A model generated the notes under the pieces. That model made no database searches. It had not been told where the DNA came from and was given only the letters and a program-made list of their open reading frames with translations. Position numbers and translations under genes: made by a program. Shown in pieces: positions 1-9,114 of a stretch of 64,000 nucleotides of DNA (position 1 is the stretch's first letter; each line of letters opens with the position of its first letter). Source of the DNA: Gemmobacter lutimaris (GTDB taxonomy: Bacteria; Pseudomonadota; Alphaproteobacteria; Rhodobacterales; Rhodobacteraceae); NCBI RefSeq assembly GCF_003570715.1, contig NZ_QXXQ01000008.1, positions 62,001-126,000 of the forward strand, written 5' to 3'.

Positions 1-249
1 GCGGATATTGTGGATATGCACATGCGCGCCCGGCGCGATGTCTTGGGTCGCGATGCCGATGGGCATGCCGTATTTCAGGATCGCCTCCCCCGCCGCGATG
101 GCATGGCGGGCAATCTTGTGTGCCATGGGAATGGGGCGGGTCAGGCGCACCGGGCCGGATTCCAACCCCACCTCCAGCCCCTCGGGCGCGTTGGCGCGCG
201 CGACCAGCACGTTGTCGGCGTCATGCAGCAGCAGGAAGGGGCCGGTCAT
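1..249 (-). CDS. UxaA-family dehydratase, small SAF module (partial)
   Basis: Only the first 83 residues are present because the frame runs off the left edge. They match the small N-terminal SAF-like module of the altronate/galactarate dehydratase (UxaA) family: an early DADNV segment, a PMAHKIA segment, GEAILKYG, then IGIATQDI and a closing GAHVHIHN. In this family the module either precedes or is encoded next to the large catalytic domain, which would lie left of the window. The ATG at 249 overlaps the TGA of the MaoC-like gene (ATGA), so it is the last visible gene of the sugar-acid operon. It probably helps dehydrate an aldonate or hexonate; the exact substrate cannot be read. Confidence 0.75.
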   Translation of the reverse strand, partial: MTGPFLLLHDADNVLVARANAPEGLEVGLESGPVRLTRPIPMAHKIARHAIAAGEAILKYGMPIGIATQDIAPGAHVHIHNIR

Positions 250-692
250 CGGCGACACTCCACCATATAGATATGATCGGCGACCAGCGCGGTTTCGCCG
301 GTCTGTTTGGTGACGGTCAGGCGTTCGGTGACGCGGCCGAAGCCGGGGCGTTTTTCCATCAGTTCCTTGGCGATGATTTCGACCGTGCTGCGGATCGTGT
401 CGCCGATGAACACCGGCTTCACGAAACGCATGCGGTCATAACCGTAGGAAAACGCCACCGGGTTGATGACGGTCGCGGTCAGGCCGACGCCGATGGTAAA
501 GACCATGGTGCCATGCGCGATGCGCTGGCCAAAAGGCAGGGTCTTGCAGAATTCGGCATCCAGGTGATGCGGAAAGAAATCGCCCGAATGGCCGGCATGG
601 ACCACGAAATCGGTTTCCGTGATGGTGCGGCCGACAGTTTGCCGCGACTGACCGATGTCGTAATCTTCGTAATAACTGACCTGTTCAAGCAT
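246..692 (-). CDS. MaoC-like hot-dog dehydratase
   Basis: 148-residue hot-dog protein of the MaoC/(R)-hydratase type. The hydratase signature is visible as a D/H-containing stretch (FFPHHLDAEF) followed by GQRIAHGTM, and the C-terminal half has the usual VKPVFIGDTI strand. A longer upstream reading exists, but the start MLEQVSYYEDYD at 692 gives an 8-bp overlap with the upstream oxidoreductase gene and a normal family length. MaoC-fold proteins usually add or remove water on acyl-CoA substrates. In a sugar-acid operon its role is unclear; it may act on a keto-deoxy intermediate or a CoA ester at the end of the pathway. Confidence 0.8.
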   Translation of the reverse strand: MLEQVSYYEDYDIGQSRQTVGRTITETDFVVHAGHSGDFFPHHLDAEFCKTLPFGQRIAHGTMVFTIGVGLTATVINPVAFSYGYDRMRFVKPVFIGDTIRSTVEIIAKELMEKRPGFGRVTERLTVTKQTGETALVADHIYMVECRR

Positions 693-1722
693 CGGGGCTG
701 TCCTTGATCGGATGCGCGGGGGCGGCGGCGCTGTCATAGGCGGCTTCGACCAGTGCCATGGTGTGCCAGGCATCCTCGGCGCTGCCTTCCAGCGCGGGGC
801 CAAGGCCACAGGCAAAGCGCTGCACCTGTGTCATGCGGCCGACGAAGGCCGCGATGAACCAGTTGCCGGTCAGGGGCACCTGTTGCCAGTCGCCGCCGGT
901 ATTCAGCCAAAGCTCGTCCGGCTCGCCCTTGGGGTAATCGAGGTTCACGCCCAGCTTCATATAGGCCGCGCCTTTCGTGCCGCAGATGCGGAACTCGCAA
1001 GCCTGAAACTTGCGGCCGAAGGCGTGGTTGTGGTTGATCGACAGGCTGCACCGCTTGCCCGGCCCATAGTCGAGGATCATCGCGCTGCGGGTGTTCGACA
1101 CGGTGGAGGACGGATGCCCCGTGGTGCGGGCAAACACCCCCTGCGGGTTACCCATCAGATCGCGGATGAGATCAAGGTAATGGATGGAATGCAGCAGGAT
1201 TTCCACGCGCGGCAGGTTCGCGAGGAACTCCCACAGGTGCCACGGCGTATCCAGCGCCAGCCAGGCGTCGAAATCCACTACCTCCCCCAGAAGGCCCCGC
1301 GCAATCGCATCCTTCAAGGCCAGCGCCATGGGCGCGAAGCGGAGCTGAAAATTCACCGCCGCGCGCAGGCGGCGGGCGCGGACGATGCGCAGGATCTCGG
1401 TCGCTGCCGCCAGATCCGACCCCATGGGTTTCTGGATCAGCACGACCGCGCCTTCGGGCAGTTCGCGCAGGATGCCGGGGATCGCGGCGGGCGGCACGGC
1501 CAGATCAAAGATCGCATCAGGCACGGCGACCGCCTCGGCCAGTGTCAACGCGCGGCCAAGCGCGGCAGCCTTGGCGCTATCGGGGTCATGGATGCCCGCC
1601 ACCGGAAAGCCCGCCTGCGCATAGGCCGGCAGATGCGCGTCGCGCACGATGGACCCCGCGCCGAAGATGACGATGGGTTTCGGCTGCGCGGGCGGCGCAA
1701 GGGTCTGGATCAGGTCAGTCAT
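685..1722 (-). CDS. Gfo/Idh/MocA-family NAD(P)-dependent oxidoreductase
   Basis: 345 residues. The N-terminal Rossmann fold begins with IVIFGAGSIVRDAHLPAY (GxGxxx nucleotide loop, about residues 18-35). IQKPMG near residue 96 matches the EKP-type motif that carries the catalytic lysine of Gfo/Idh/MocA enzymes. The C-terminal half is the alpha/beta sugar-binding domain. The family oxidises or reduces sugars, inositols and their derivatives with NAD(P). It overlaps the mutarotase gene upstream and the MaoC gene downstream by 8 bp each, so translation is probably coupled. Likely the sugar or sugar-lactone dehydrogenase step of this pathway; substrate not known. Confidence 0.85.
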   Translation of the reverse strand: MTDLIQTLAPPAQPKPIVIFGAGSIVRDAHLPAYAQAGFPVAGIHDPDSAKAAALGRALTLAEAVAVPDAIFDLAVPPAAIPGILRELPEGAVVLIQKPMGSDLAAATEILRIVRARRLRAAVNFQLRFAPMALALKDAIARGLLGEVVDFDAWLALDTPWHLWEFLANLPRVEILLHSIHYLDLIRDLMGNPQGVFARTTGHPSSTVSNTRSAMILDYGPGKRCSLSINHNHAFGRKFQACEFRICGTKGAAYMKLGVNLDYPKGEPDELWLNTGGDWQQVPLTGNWFIAAFVGRMTQVQRFACGLGPALEGSAEDAWHTMALVEAAYDSAAAPAHPIKDSPDA

Positions 1723-2044
1723 GGTGAAACACCTCGGTCATTTCGGCCCACCATTCGCCCTCGGCCCGGGTCTCCAGCGGGCGTTGAAGGGGCATGCAGA
1801 CCGCCCACCAGCGTTGGGTTTCCGGGTCTTCGGCCATTTTCGCCATATCGGCCGCGAGATCCGCGCCGTGATATTCGAAATAGGAAAACAGCAGGTTTTC
1901 CGGCTCCTTGAGGAAGATCGAGTAATTGCGGATGCCGCATTCGGTGATCTTGCGCAGAACGCCCGGCCAGACCTCGGCATGCAGGCGGCGGTATTCGGCC
2001 TTGCCCTCCTCGCTCAGCCCCAGAACAGATCCGTGTCGCTGCAT
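1715..2044 (-). CDS. L-rhamnose mutarotase-like protein
   Basis: 109 residues, the normal length for RhaM-type mutarotases. Recognisable segments are EYRRLHAEVWPGVL near the start, the central IRNYSIFL and LLFSYFEYHG strands, and the C-terminal MAEDPETQRWW. The family interconverts alpha and beta anomers of L-rhamnose, L-fucose and related sugars. Two bases separate it from the enolase-superfamily gene upstream. Its presence suggests that the importer brings in a free hexose or 6-deoxyhexose. Confidence 0.88.
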   Translation of the reverse strand: MQRHGSVLGLSEEGKAEYRRLHAEVWPGVLRKITECGIRNYSIFLKEPENLLFSYFEYHGADLAADMAKMAEDPETQRWWAVCMPLQRPLETRAEGEWWAEMTEVFHHD

Positions 2045-2045
2045 G

Positions 2046-3158
2046 TCAGACCCCCGTCACGGTGAAGCGGCTGCCCGGCGCGGTGCGGGCGGCGAGCGTC
2101 GGCCAATCCCAGTCGATGCCGAGGCCCGGCACGGTTGGCGCCAGCGCCATGCCGCCCTCGCGGGCCATCGGGGCAGAGACGTCATCCAGTTGCGGAATAT
2201 ATTCCAGCCAGGGCGCGTTCGGCACGGCGCAAACGAGGCTGACATGCAGTTCCATCAGGAAATGCGGGCAGATCGCCATGTTATGCGCCTCGGCCATATG
2301 CGCGACCTTGAGCCAGGGCGTGATGCCCCCCACCCGTGCCACATCGGCCTGCACGATACCGCAGGCATCGGCGGCGATGTAATCGGCGAACTGGCCGGGG
2401 GAATAAAGGCTTTCGCCCACGGCCACCGGCACGCGGCATTGTGCTTGCAGCCGGGCATGGCCGGCGATGTCGTCCGAGGGCAAGGGTTCCTCGAACCAGC
2501 CGATGTTCAGCGCCTCCAGCATCGGCACGCGGCGCAGCGCCTCGGCAGCGGTCAGGGACTGGTTGGCGTCGGTCATCACCTCATAGCCCGGGCCAAGGGC
2601 TGTGCGCACCGCCTCCAGCCTTGCTGCGTCTTCGGCCAGATGCGGCTTGCCGATCTTGACCTTCGATCCGCAAAACCCCTGCGCCTGCGCGGCCAGGGCA
2701 TCGTCCACCAGCGCCTCGGGCGCCAAATGCAGCCAGCCGCCTTCGGTCGTATACATCGGCACCCGATCCTTGGCGCCACCGGCCAGCAGATGCAGCGGCA
2801 GCCCGGCCTTGCGCCCGCGCATGTCCCACAGCGCGCAGTCGATCGCGGCCAGCGCCAGCGCCATGATCGGCCCGACGGCGGTGGCGTGCGAATGGAACAG
2901 GAGTGCGCGCCAGTTCGCCTCGATCCGCTCCGCCTCGCGCCCCATCAGAGCGGGCAGAAGCGTGTGCTGCAACAGCGACAAAACGGCAGGCCCGCCGTCA
3001 CCGATGGTATAGCTATAGCCGGTGCCCTCGGCCCCTTCGGCATCGCGCAGGGTGACGAAAATCGTCTCCTGGCTCTTGAAGCTCTGGATAGCGTCATGCC
3101 GCACCACCTTGGGCGGCAGATCGACCATGAAGGCCTCGGCCTGAACCACGCGCGCCAT
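2046..3158 (-). CDS. Enolase-superfamily (mandelate racemase type) sugar-acid dehydratase
   Basis: 370 residues from the ATG at 3158; the longer in-frame extension would overlap the ATPase gene, and this start leaves a 2-bp gap. The C-terminal barrel shows KxK (K166, K168), metal ligands D197, E223 and E249, and a D271/H299 dyad. That is the pattern of the mandelate racemase subgroup, which abstracts the proton alpha to a carboxylate. In sugar operons these enzymes are usually acid-sugar dehydratases (fuconate, rhamnonate, galactonate and similar). The neighbouring mutarotase and lactonase-like amidohydrolase favour a deoxyhexonate, but this is inference. Confidence 0.85.
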   Translation of the reverse strand: MARVVQAEAFMVDLPPKVVRHDAIQSFKSQETIFVTLRDAEGAEGTGYSYTIGDGGPAVLSLLQHTLLPALMGREAERIEANWRALLFHSHATAVGPIMALALAAIDCALWDMRGRKAGLPLHLLAGGAKDRVPMYTTEGGWLHLAPEALVDDALAAQAQGFCGSKVKIGKPHLAEDAARLEAVRTALGPGYEVMTDANQSLTAAEALRRVPMLEALNIGWFEEPLPSDDIAGHARLQAQCRVPVAVGESLYSPGQFADYIAADACGIVQADVARVGGITPWLKVAHMAEAHNMAICPHFLMELHVSLVCAVPNAPWLEYIPQLDDVSAPMAREGGMALAPTVPGLGIDWDWPTLAARTAPGSRFTVTGV

Positions 3159-3160
3159 GA

Positions 3161-4246
3161 TTACACCCGCAGCGCGGCGCCGGTTTCGGCGTCGAAGAGG
3201 TGGCATTTGTCGAGGCTGATCTGGAAGCGCAGCCGCTCACCCAGCCGCACCGGACGGGGGTTGAGCATCTTGGCCTGAACCTCGGTGCCCGCCAGCATGG
3301 CGAACAGCAGCGTTTCGGTGCCCAGCGGTTCGGACAATTGCACCTCCATCTCCACATCGGCCATGTGGGCCGTGGGCGGCAGGGCGTGACCGACCGGCAT
3401 GATGTTGTCAGCCCGCACGCCAAAAGTGACGGCGCGCCCTTCGGCGGCGCCATGGCCGGGCGGGATGGGCAAGCGCGTGCCGTCGGCCAGTTCGACCGTG
3501 CCGTCGGTGATGCGGCCTTCCAGCAGGTTCATCGGCGGCGAGCCGATGAAGGTGGCGACGAAAGTATTCACCGGGGTTTCAAATACCTCCAAAGGCGTGC
3601 CGATCTGTTCGATCCGGCCGTCGCGCATGATGACGATGCGGTCGGCCAGCGTCATTGCCTCCACCTGGTCATGCGTCACATAGACGATGGTGGTGCCAAG
3701 CCGCTGATGCAGCTTCTTGATTTCCACCCGCATCTGGGTGCGCAGCTTGGCGTCGAGGTTCGACAGCGGTTCGTCGAACAGGAAGACGTCGGGGTGGCGC
3801 ACGATGGCGCGGCCCATGGCGACGCGCTGGCGCTGCCCGCCCGACAATTGCCCCGGCTTGCGTTCCAGCAGGGGCGTCAGCGACAGGATCTCTGCGGCCT
3901 CGGTCACCGCCTTCGCGATCTCGGCTTCGGCCCGCTTTGCGATTTTCAGCGAAAAGCCAAGGTTTTCGCGCACCGTCATATGCGGATAAAGCGCATAATT
4001 CTGGAACACCATCGAGATATTGCGGTCGCGCGGCGGCAGGTCGTTCACCACCCGGTCGCCAATGCGCAACATGCCGCCCGAAATATCCTCCAGCCCCGCG
4101 ATCATACGCAGGGTGGTGGATTTGCCGCAGCCCGAGGGGCCGACCAGCACGACGAATTCGCCATCCGCAATATCGAGGTCGATGGCATGCACGACTTGCA
4201 GCGCGCCGTAGGCTTTCACGATGCCCTGAAGTTGGACCTGAGCCAT
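3161..4246 (-). CDS. Carbohydrate ABC transporter ATP-binding protein (MalK/UgpC type)
   Basis: 361 residues. Walker [11 protein letters not shown]-loop in [10 protein letters not shown], signature LSGGQRQR, Walker B leading into [12 protein letters not shown], and H-loop in VTHDQVEAM are all intact. A C-terminal regulatory TOBE-like region (about 240-361) is typical of the MalK/UgpC group. The protein should form a homodimer beneath the two permeases encoded directly upstream. It ends 2 bp before the enolase-superfamily gene, linking uptake and catabolism in one transcript. Confidence 0.93.
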   Translation of the reverse strand: MAQVQLQGIVKAYGALQVVHAIDLDIADGEFVVLVGPSGCGKSTTLRMIAGLEDISGGMLRIGDRVVNDLPPRDRNISMVFQNYALYPHMTVRENLGFSLKIAKRAEAEIAKAVTEAAEILSLTPLLERKPGQLSGGQRQRVAMGRAIVRHPDVFLFDEPLSNLDAKLRTQMRVEIKKLHQRLGTTIVYVTHDQVEAMTLADRIVIMRDGRIEQIGTPLEVFETPVNTFVATFIGSPPMNLLEGRITDGTVELADGTRLPIPPGHGAAEGRAVTFGVRADNIMPVGHALPPTAHMADVEMEVQLSEPLGTETLLFAMLAGTEVQAKMLNPRPVRLGERLRFQISLDKCHLFDAETGAALRV

Positions 4247-4249
4247 ATC

Positions 4250-5116
4250 TTATCCTTTCACGCCGCCGAAGGTCAGGCCGGCGATGAGGTGTTTCTGCAC
4301 GAGGAAGGTCAGCACCAGCGCGGGGATGATCATCAACACCGCCAGCGCGCACATGCCGCCCCAGTTGAGGGTGAATTGCGAGGTGAAATCCAGCAGACCC
4401 ACCGGCATCGTCTTGGAATTGACCGAGCGCGTCAGCTGGCTGGCCAGCGCATATTCGTTCCACGAGGTTAGGAAGGCAAAGATGCCGGCACTGGCGATGC
4501 CCGCGCGGGCCACCGGAAATTCCACCTTCCAGAAGGCCTGCCAGCGGGTGCAGCCGTCGATCTCGGCCGCCTCGGCCAGTTCGCGCGGCACCTGCCGGAA
4601 GAAACCGTCAATCAGCCAGACGGTGAAGGGCACGTTCAGCGCGACGTAGGTCAGGATTAGCCCGAAATGGGTGTCGATGATCCCCGCCCGCGCCATGATG
4701 ATGAACAAGGGCAGTGACAGCGCCACACCCGGCACCGCGCGGGTTGCCATCAGGCCAACGAACAGCGCCGCCTTGCCCTTGAAGCGATAGCGCGCGAAGG
4801 CATAGCCGCCCGCCATCCCGACCAGCAGCGCCACCAGCGTCGAGGTGACAGAAATGATCAGCGAATTGCGGAAATAGGTCAGCACCGGCACGCCGCCCTC
4901 GCCCACCCCGCCGAACATGGCACGGTAATGGTCGAGGTTCAGGCTGTTGGGGATCCAGACCGGTGGCTTGGCCATGATCTCCACCGTCGGGCGGAACGAG
5001 TTCAGCACGATCCACAGGCCCGGCAGGCAGATCAGGCTCATGGCCAGAAACAGGCCGGTCAGATGGGCGATGCGCAGCAGGCGCTTGCGCAGCCGATGTT
5101 CGGCATTCGAAGCCAT
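4250..5116 (-). CDS. Carbohydrate ABC transporter permease (MalG type)
   Basis: 288 residues from the ATG at 5116, which overlaps the TGA region of the first permease; an in-frame upstream ATG at 5134 would lengthen the overlap. Six membrane segments are expected. The EAA loop that docks on the ATPase is visible as LAEAAEIDGCTRWQAF about 100 residues before the C-terminus, as in MalG/UgpE proteins. It pairs with the upstream permease. Sugar specificity cannot be read from the sequence. Confidence 0.9.
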   Translation of the reverse strand: MASNAEHRLRKRLLRIAHLTGLFLAMSLICLPGLWIVLNSFRPTVEIMAKPPVWIPNSLNLDHYRAMFGGVGEGGVPVLTYFRNSLIISVTSTLVALLVGMAGGYAFARYRFKGKAALFVGLMATRAVPGVALSLPLFIIMARAGIIDTHFGLILTYVALNVPFTVWLIDGFFRQVPRELAEAAEIDGCTRWQAFWKVEFPVARAGIASAGIFAFLTSWNEYALASQLTRSVNSKTMPVGLLDFTSQFTLNWGGMCALAVLMIIPALVLTFLVQKHLIAGLTFGGVKG

Positions 5117-5117
5117 G

Positions 5118-6014
5118 TCACACCCCCATGCCAAGTTCGCTGCGGGCGGCCGTCAGCTTGCGGAAGAAATAGATGGTGAAGAAGATCGACAGCAGGATCG
5201 CGATATAGCCCATGGCATTGGCGTATCCCATGCGGGCATCGACATAGGCGGTTCGTCCGATCAGCGTCCACAGCAATTCCGTGCGCCGCGCCGGACCGCC
5301 ATTCGTCATGATCTGCACGATGTCATAGGCCCGCGCCACGTCCAGCGACCGGATCGCCATGGCGATATAGATGAAGGGCATGAGGAAGGGCAGCGTGACG
5401 AAGCGAAAGCTCTGCCATGGCGTGCAGCCATCGACCTTGGCCGCCTCGACCGGATCTTGCGGGATGGCGTACAGCCCGGCGAGGATCAGGATGGCAAAGA
5501 CCGACGTGCTGGTCCATATCTCGGCGAAGATGATGGAGAACATCGCCAGATGGCCATCCACCAGCCACGGAATCGCGACATCGGTCAGGCCCAGCGATTG
5601 CAGCGCGTTGTTCACCAGACCCACGTTGTCGTTGAAGATGAACTTGAACTGGAACCCCACCAGCACGGGCGAGAACATCATGGGAAACATCATCGCCGTG
5701 CGCAAAAGCCGCTGCCCGGTGGTGACCTTCGACACCATGACCGCTAGGCCGAGGCCCAGCAGCATTTCAAGGTTCAGCGCGATGGTCAGCAGCAGCACGG
5801 TGCGCCCGAAGGCCCACCAGAAATTCGCGTCCCCCGCCGCCTTGCGATAGTTGAAGGTGCCGATCCACTTGGTCAGGCTGTCGGGTCGGGTCAGCTGATA
5901 GGCGGTGAAGCTGGAATAGAACGACAGGACCAGCGGCACCAGAACGACAGCCATCAGAATGATGATGGCGGGCAGCAGAAGAACCAGCCATGGCGGCAGC
6001 TTGAGGCGTGACAT
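5118..6014 (-). CDS. Carbohydrate ABC transporter permease (MalF type)
   Basis: 298 residues, starting with a short positively charged tail and a first membrane helix rich in L, V and I. The EAA loop reads PVEAAKVDGCTPWQSF. It is the MalF/UgpA-type half of the channel and is followed at once by the MalG-type half. A strong hairpin (6044-6068) separates it from the binding-protein gene upstream, which usually means the binding protein is made in excess. Confidence 0.9.
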   Translation of the reverse strand: MSRLKLPPWLVLLLPAIIILMAVVLVPLVLSFYSSFTAYQLTRPDSLTKWIGTFNYRKAAGDANFWWAFGRTVLLLTIALNLEMLLGLGLAVMVSKVTTGQRLLRTAMMFPMMFSPVLVGFQFKFIFNDNVGLVNNALQSLGLTDVAIPWLVDGHLAMFSIIFAEIWTSTSVFAILILAGLYAIPQDPVEAAKVDGCTPWQSFRFVTLPFLMPFIYIAMAIRSLDVARAYDIVQIMTNGGPARRTELLWTLIGRTAYVDARMGYANAMGYIAILLSIFFTIYFFRKLTAARSELGMGV

Positions 6015-6043
6015 GCATGTTCCGTTCGAAAGGCAGGGATGGA

Positions 6044-6068
6044 GCGGCGCGGATCAAACCCGCGCCGC
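6044..6068 (-). other. Intercistronic hairpin after binding-protein gene
   Basis: A perfect 9-bp inverted repeat (GCGGCGCGG / CCGCGCCGC) with a 7-base loop lies between the sugar-binding-protein stop and the first permease start. No U-run follows on the reverse strand, so it is more likely an mRNA-stabilising or partial-attenuation hairpin than a full terminator. Confidence 0.6.
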
Positions 6069-6078
6069 CATGGCAGGA

Positions 6079-7386
6079 TCAGTAGACCCCGTTTTCCCGC
6101 ATCAGATTGTCCACGGCGTCCGAGGCCGTGGCAAGCGCGTCATCCACCGATTTGTCGCCAAGGATCGCGGCTTGCAGTTCCGGGTAGATCAGGTTCGTGG
6201 CCTCGATCCAGTAGGGGGTCGCGGGCACGGCGAAGGCGGTCTTCGCGGTTTCCTGGAAAGCCGCCAGCACTTCGGAGCGGTAGGGATCGGATTTCGCCGC
6301 CTCGGCCACATGCTCCCACACTTTGGTGCGTGTGGGCAGCGGACCGGTGCTGCTTTCAAGGATCTGGCTGTCCTCACTGGTCAGGAACAGCGCGAGCGAA
6401 GCCGCCGCCGCCTTGTTTGCGCAATCCTCGGTGACGGAGAAGCCGTGAAAGCCCGACCAGCCGGTGCGCAGCCCGGCAGACCCCTTGGGCGCCGGCGCCA
6501 CCCCGACATTGCCCGCCGCCTTGGATGCCGAGGCATCGTTGAAGAACCCGGCCCAGCCCGGCCAGTCGAGATTCAGCCCGATGGTGCCCGAAGCAAAGCC
6601 GTTGCCGAGGTCATCCCACAGGTAATTCGTGGTTCCCGGCGGCACGGCACCCGCCTTGTAAAGATCGACGAACCATTGCAGCGCCTGCTTGCCCGCATCG
6701 GAATTGAAGGCGGGCGAGAAATCGTCGTTGAACAGCTTGCCGCCATCCGCCACGACCATCTCATAGAAGCGGCCGACGATGGCTTCGTCCTTGCCCGCAT
6801 ATTGCGTGCCATAGAAGTTCGGCGGATTGGAAAAGAATTCGGCCTGATCGCGCACCTGATCCCAGGTTTCCGGCACCGCCAGATCATAGCCGTATTTCGC
6901 CTTGAACGCTTCGGCCTTTGCCGGGTCGGTGTAGAGCGACTTCTGATAGTAAAGCGCCGAGACGTCGAATTGTGCACGCGGCAGCATCACCAGTTTGCCA
7001 TCCAGCGTGGCGGCAGAAATGTTGGCGGGCACATATTCCGCCACCTCTCCGGCGGGAACCAGCGGCGTCAGATCTGTGTAAAGCGACGGATACTGCGCGG
7101 CGAAAGATGAATGGTTCGACCCCACGCACCAGTCCGTCGTGCCCGCAGCAATGTCGGACTTGAATTCCTTGTCCAGTTCGAAGTGGTTCTTCTGGCTGAT
7201 GATCTTCACCGTGGCGCCGGTGGCCTTTTCCCATTCCGGGATGCGGGCATAAAGCGCCTCGTATTGCTGGCCGCCGATCAGCTTGGCCTCGATGGTGATT
7301 CCGGCGAATTCGCCATCGGCCGACGCGGCCGTCGCCATCCCCATCGCAGCAAGTGCAAGGCAGGATGTCATCGCAAGACGGTTCAT
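6079..7386 (-). CDS. Carbohydrate ABC transporter substrate-binding protein
   Basis: 435 residues from the ATG at 7386, preceded by GGGAGGAAACA as ribosome-binding site. A signal peptide (MNRLAMTSCLALAAMGMATAA) ends before ADGEF. The body has the family 1 solute-binding-protein layout. As the first gene of the operon it defines the imported substrate and is expected to be the most highly expressed. Family 1 binding proteins take mono- to oligosaccharides; the downstream enzymes suggest a hexose or deoxyhexose or its acid. Confidence 0.9.
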   Translation of the reverse strand: MNRLAMTSCLALAAMGMATAASADGEFAGITIEAKLIGGQQYEALYARIPEWEKATGATVKIISQKNHFELDKEFKSDIAAGTTDWCVGSNHSSFAAQYPSLYTDLTPLVPAGEVAEYVPANISAATLDGKLVMLPRAQFDVSALYYQKSLYTDPAKAEAFKAKYGYDLAVPETWDQVRDQAEFFSNPPNFYGTQYAGKDEAIVGRFYEMVVADGGKLFNDDFSPAFNSDAGKQALQWFVDLYKAGAVPPGTTNYLWDDLGNGFASGTIGLNLDWPGWAGFFNDASASKAAGNVGVAPAPKGSAGLRTGWSGFHGFSVTEDCANKAAAASLALFLTSEDSQILESSTGPLPTRTKVWEHVAEAAKSDPYRSEVLAAFQETAKTAFAVPATPYWIEATNLIYPELQAAILGDKSVDDALATASDAVDNLMRENGVY

Positions 7387-7462
7387 TGTTTCCTCCCTGG
7401 ATTGGCGGCCGGGGCTCCTCTGCCCCCATACCGCCGGGCGTTTCAATTTTATATCTAGAACG

Positions 7463-7481
7463 AAGTTTTATACTTAAACTT
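7463..7481. promoter_or_regulatory. Inverted repeat in divergent sugar promoter region
   Basis: AAGTTT (7463-7468), 7-base spacer, AAACTT (7476-7481), in an AT-rich stretch of the 160-bp gap between the divergent binding-protein and amidohydrolase genes. Position and symmetry suit an operator for a dimeric regulator. No cognate regulator gene is adjacent; the GntR gene at 8384-9025 is the nearest candidate. Confidence 0.4.
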
Positions 7482-7546
7482 GACAACATCCCCGAGTCAA
7501 GCTGCACTCGCGGCGAAAATTGGTATGATGACCCGAGGGAGGCCCC

Positions 7547-8380
7547 ATGCTGCTTGATACCCATCTGCATCTCGTGAACCGCGACCGCCTGACCTACCCT
7601 TGGCTGGACAGCCTGCCCGCGCTGAACCGGGACTGGCGTTATGATGACTATGCAATCACCGCCGCACGGCTGGGTGTCATCGGCGCGCTGCATATGGAGG
7701 TGGACGTCACCCCCGATCAGATCGAGGCGGAAAGCGGCATGGTGGCCGATCTGATGGCGCAACCCGGCAGCCTGATCCGCGGCGCGATCTCCTCGGCCCG
7801 GCCCGAGGCGCCGGGCTTTGCCGCATGGCTCGACCGGCAGGACCGGGGCGTCGTGAAGGGTATCCGCCGCGTGCTGCATGTGGTGGAGGACGCGGTGTCG
7901 CAGACCCCACTGTTCCGCGAGAATATCGCGCGGCTGGGTCGCGCCAGCCTGCCCTTCGACATCTGCATGGCACAGCGGCAATTGCCGCTGGCCGCCGCAC
8001 TGGCCGACGCCTGCCCGCAGACGACCTTCGTGCTGGATCATTGCGGCGTGCCGGACATGGCGGGCGATTTCACCGCATGGGCCACACAGATCGCCGAACT
8101 AGCCCGCCGCCCCAACATGAATGCCAAGATTTCCGGCCTCATCGCCTATGGCGGGCCCGGATGGAGCCTCGGCAGCCTGCGCCCCTATGTGGAAAGTGTA
8201 ATCGGCGCCTTCGGCTGGGACCGGGTGGTCTGGGGATCGGATAGCCCGGTCTGCACGCTGGAAGCCTCGCTCGCCGAATGGATCGCGGCGACGCATGCGT
8301 TGCTGGCAGGCTGCTCGGAGGATGAGCGCGCCGCGCTTGGCCACCGCAATGCGCGGCGGATCTGGGGTTTGCGGGATTGA
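7547..8380 (+). CDS. Amidohydrolase-2 family protein, probable sugar lactonase
   Basis: 277 residues. The TIM-barrel metal-site signature DTHLHL opens the protein and the later metal-binding segments VLDHCGVPD and VVWGSDSPVC are present. This is the layout of the amidohydrolase-2 family, which includes L-fuconolactonase and L-rhamnonolactonase-type enzymes as well as decarboxylases. Divergent transcription from the sugar ABC operon that carries a mutarotase and a dehydratase favours a lactonase converting the sugar lactone to the acid. A weak GAGGGAGG sequence lies just upstream of the ATG. Confidence 0.8.
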   Translation: MLLDTHLHLVNRDRLTYPWLDSLPALNRDWRYDDYAITAARLGVIGALHMEVDVTPDQIEAESGMVADLMAQPGSLIRGAISSARPEAPGFAAWLDRQDRGVVKGIRRVLHVVEDAVSQTPLFRENIARLGRASLPFDICMAQRQLPLAAALADACPQTTFVLDHCGVPDMAGDFTAWATQIAELARRPNMNAKISGLIAYGGPGWSLGSLRPYVESVIGAFGWDRVVWGSDSPVCTLEASLAEWIAATHALLAGCSEDERAALGHRNARRIWGLRD

Positions 8381-8383
8381 GTT

Positions 8384-9025
8384 TCAGGGCGCGGTCGCGC
8401 GGAACGCCTGTTCGCCCTCGATCACGAAACGCAGCATCCGGTCCGAGGCCGCCACCGCGTCGCGCGCCCGGAAGGCCGCGAGCAGATCACGTTGCCCCTC
8501 CACGATGATACGGTTTGTCGTATCATCGCGCATGGTGGTCAGCCGCACGGTCTGCACCTGCACCAGATAGCGGCGGATCGTATCGACCAGCACCCGGTTC
8601 GGCACGATGTCGAGCCAGCGATTTCGGTAAACCTCGCAGGCATGGAAGAACAGCGGCACGTCGCCCGACACCAGTGATCCCTGCGTCTGCGCGACCGCAT
8701 GCGTCAGATCGGCCAGCACCTCGGGCGTCATCGCCTGCGCGGCCATGGCGGCGGCACGGGGATCCAGCATGCGGCGCAGCTCAAATACCTCCAGCACCTC
8801 GGCACGGCTGAGGTTGGGCAACGTGAAGCCCCGTGTTGTCGGCACCAGATAGCCCTCGGCCGCCAGCCGCATCAGCGCATCACGCGCAGGCATCCGCGAC
8901 ACACCCAGCTCGGTTGCGATGGCCGTGTCGATCAGCCGGTCATCCCAGCCCACCTCACCCCGCCGGATACGGGTCATCAGCACATCATAGATCCGGTCAC
9001 GATGGCTTTGCCTGGACATTTGCAT
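8384..9025 (-). CDS. GntR-family (FadR/FCD type) transcriptional regulator
   Basis: 213 residues. Residues about 8-72 are the GntR winged helix (DRIYDVLMTRIRRGEV, then TELGVSRMPARDALMRLAAEGYL). The remainder is an all-helical FCD effector domain, which in FadR-type regulators binds small carboxylates through a metal. It ends 3 bp after the amidohydrolase stop (tail to tail) and is divergent from the amino-acid-type transporter operon, so it probably controls that operon and perhaps the sugar operon too. Confidence 0.9.
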   Translation of the reverse strand: MQMSRQSHRDRIYDVLMTRIRRGEVGWDDRLIDTAIATELGVSRMPARDALMRLAAEGYLVPTTRGFTLPNLSRAEVLEVFELRRMLDPRAAAMAAQAMTPEVLADLTHAVAQTQGSLVSGDVPLFFHACEVYRNRWLDIVPNRVLVDTIRRYLVQVQTVRLTTMRDDTTNRIIVEGQRDLLAAFRARDAVAASDRMLRFVIEGEQAFRATAP

Positions 9026-9114
9026 ACTCTTTTCATGCGCTACATCGGTATCAAAACTGAATTACATCAATATATAAAGGAGATTATTACGAGCCGCGGA
9101 CATTTTGAACCCGA

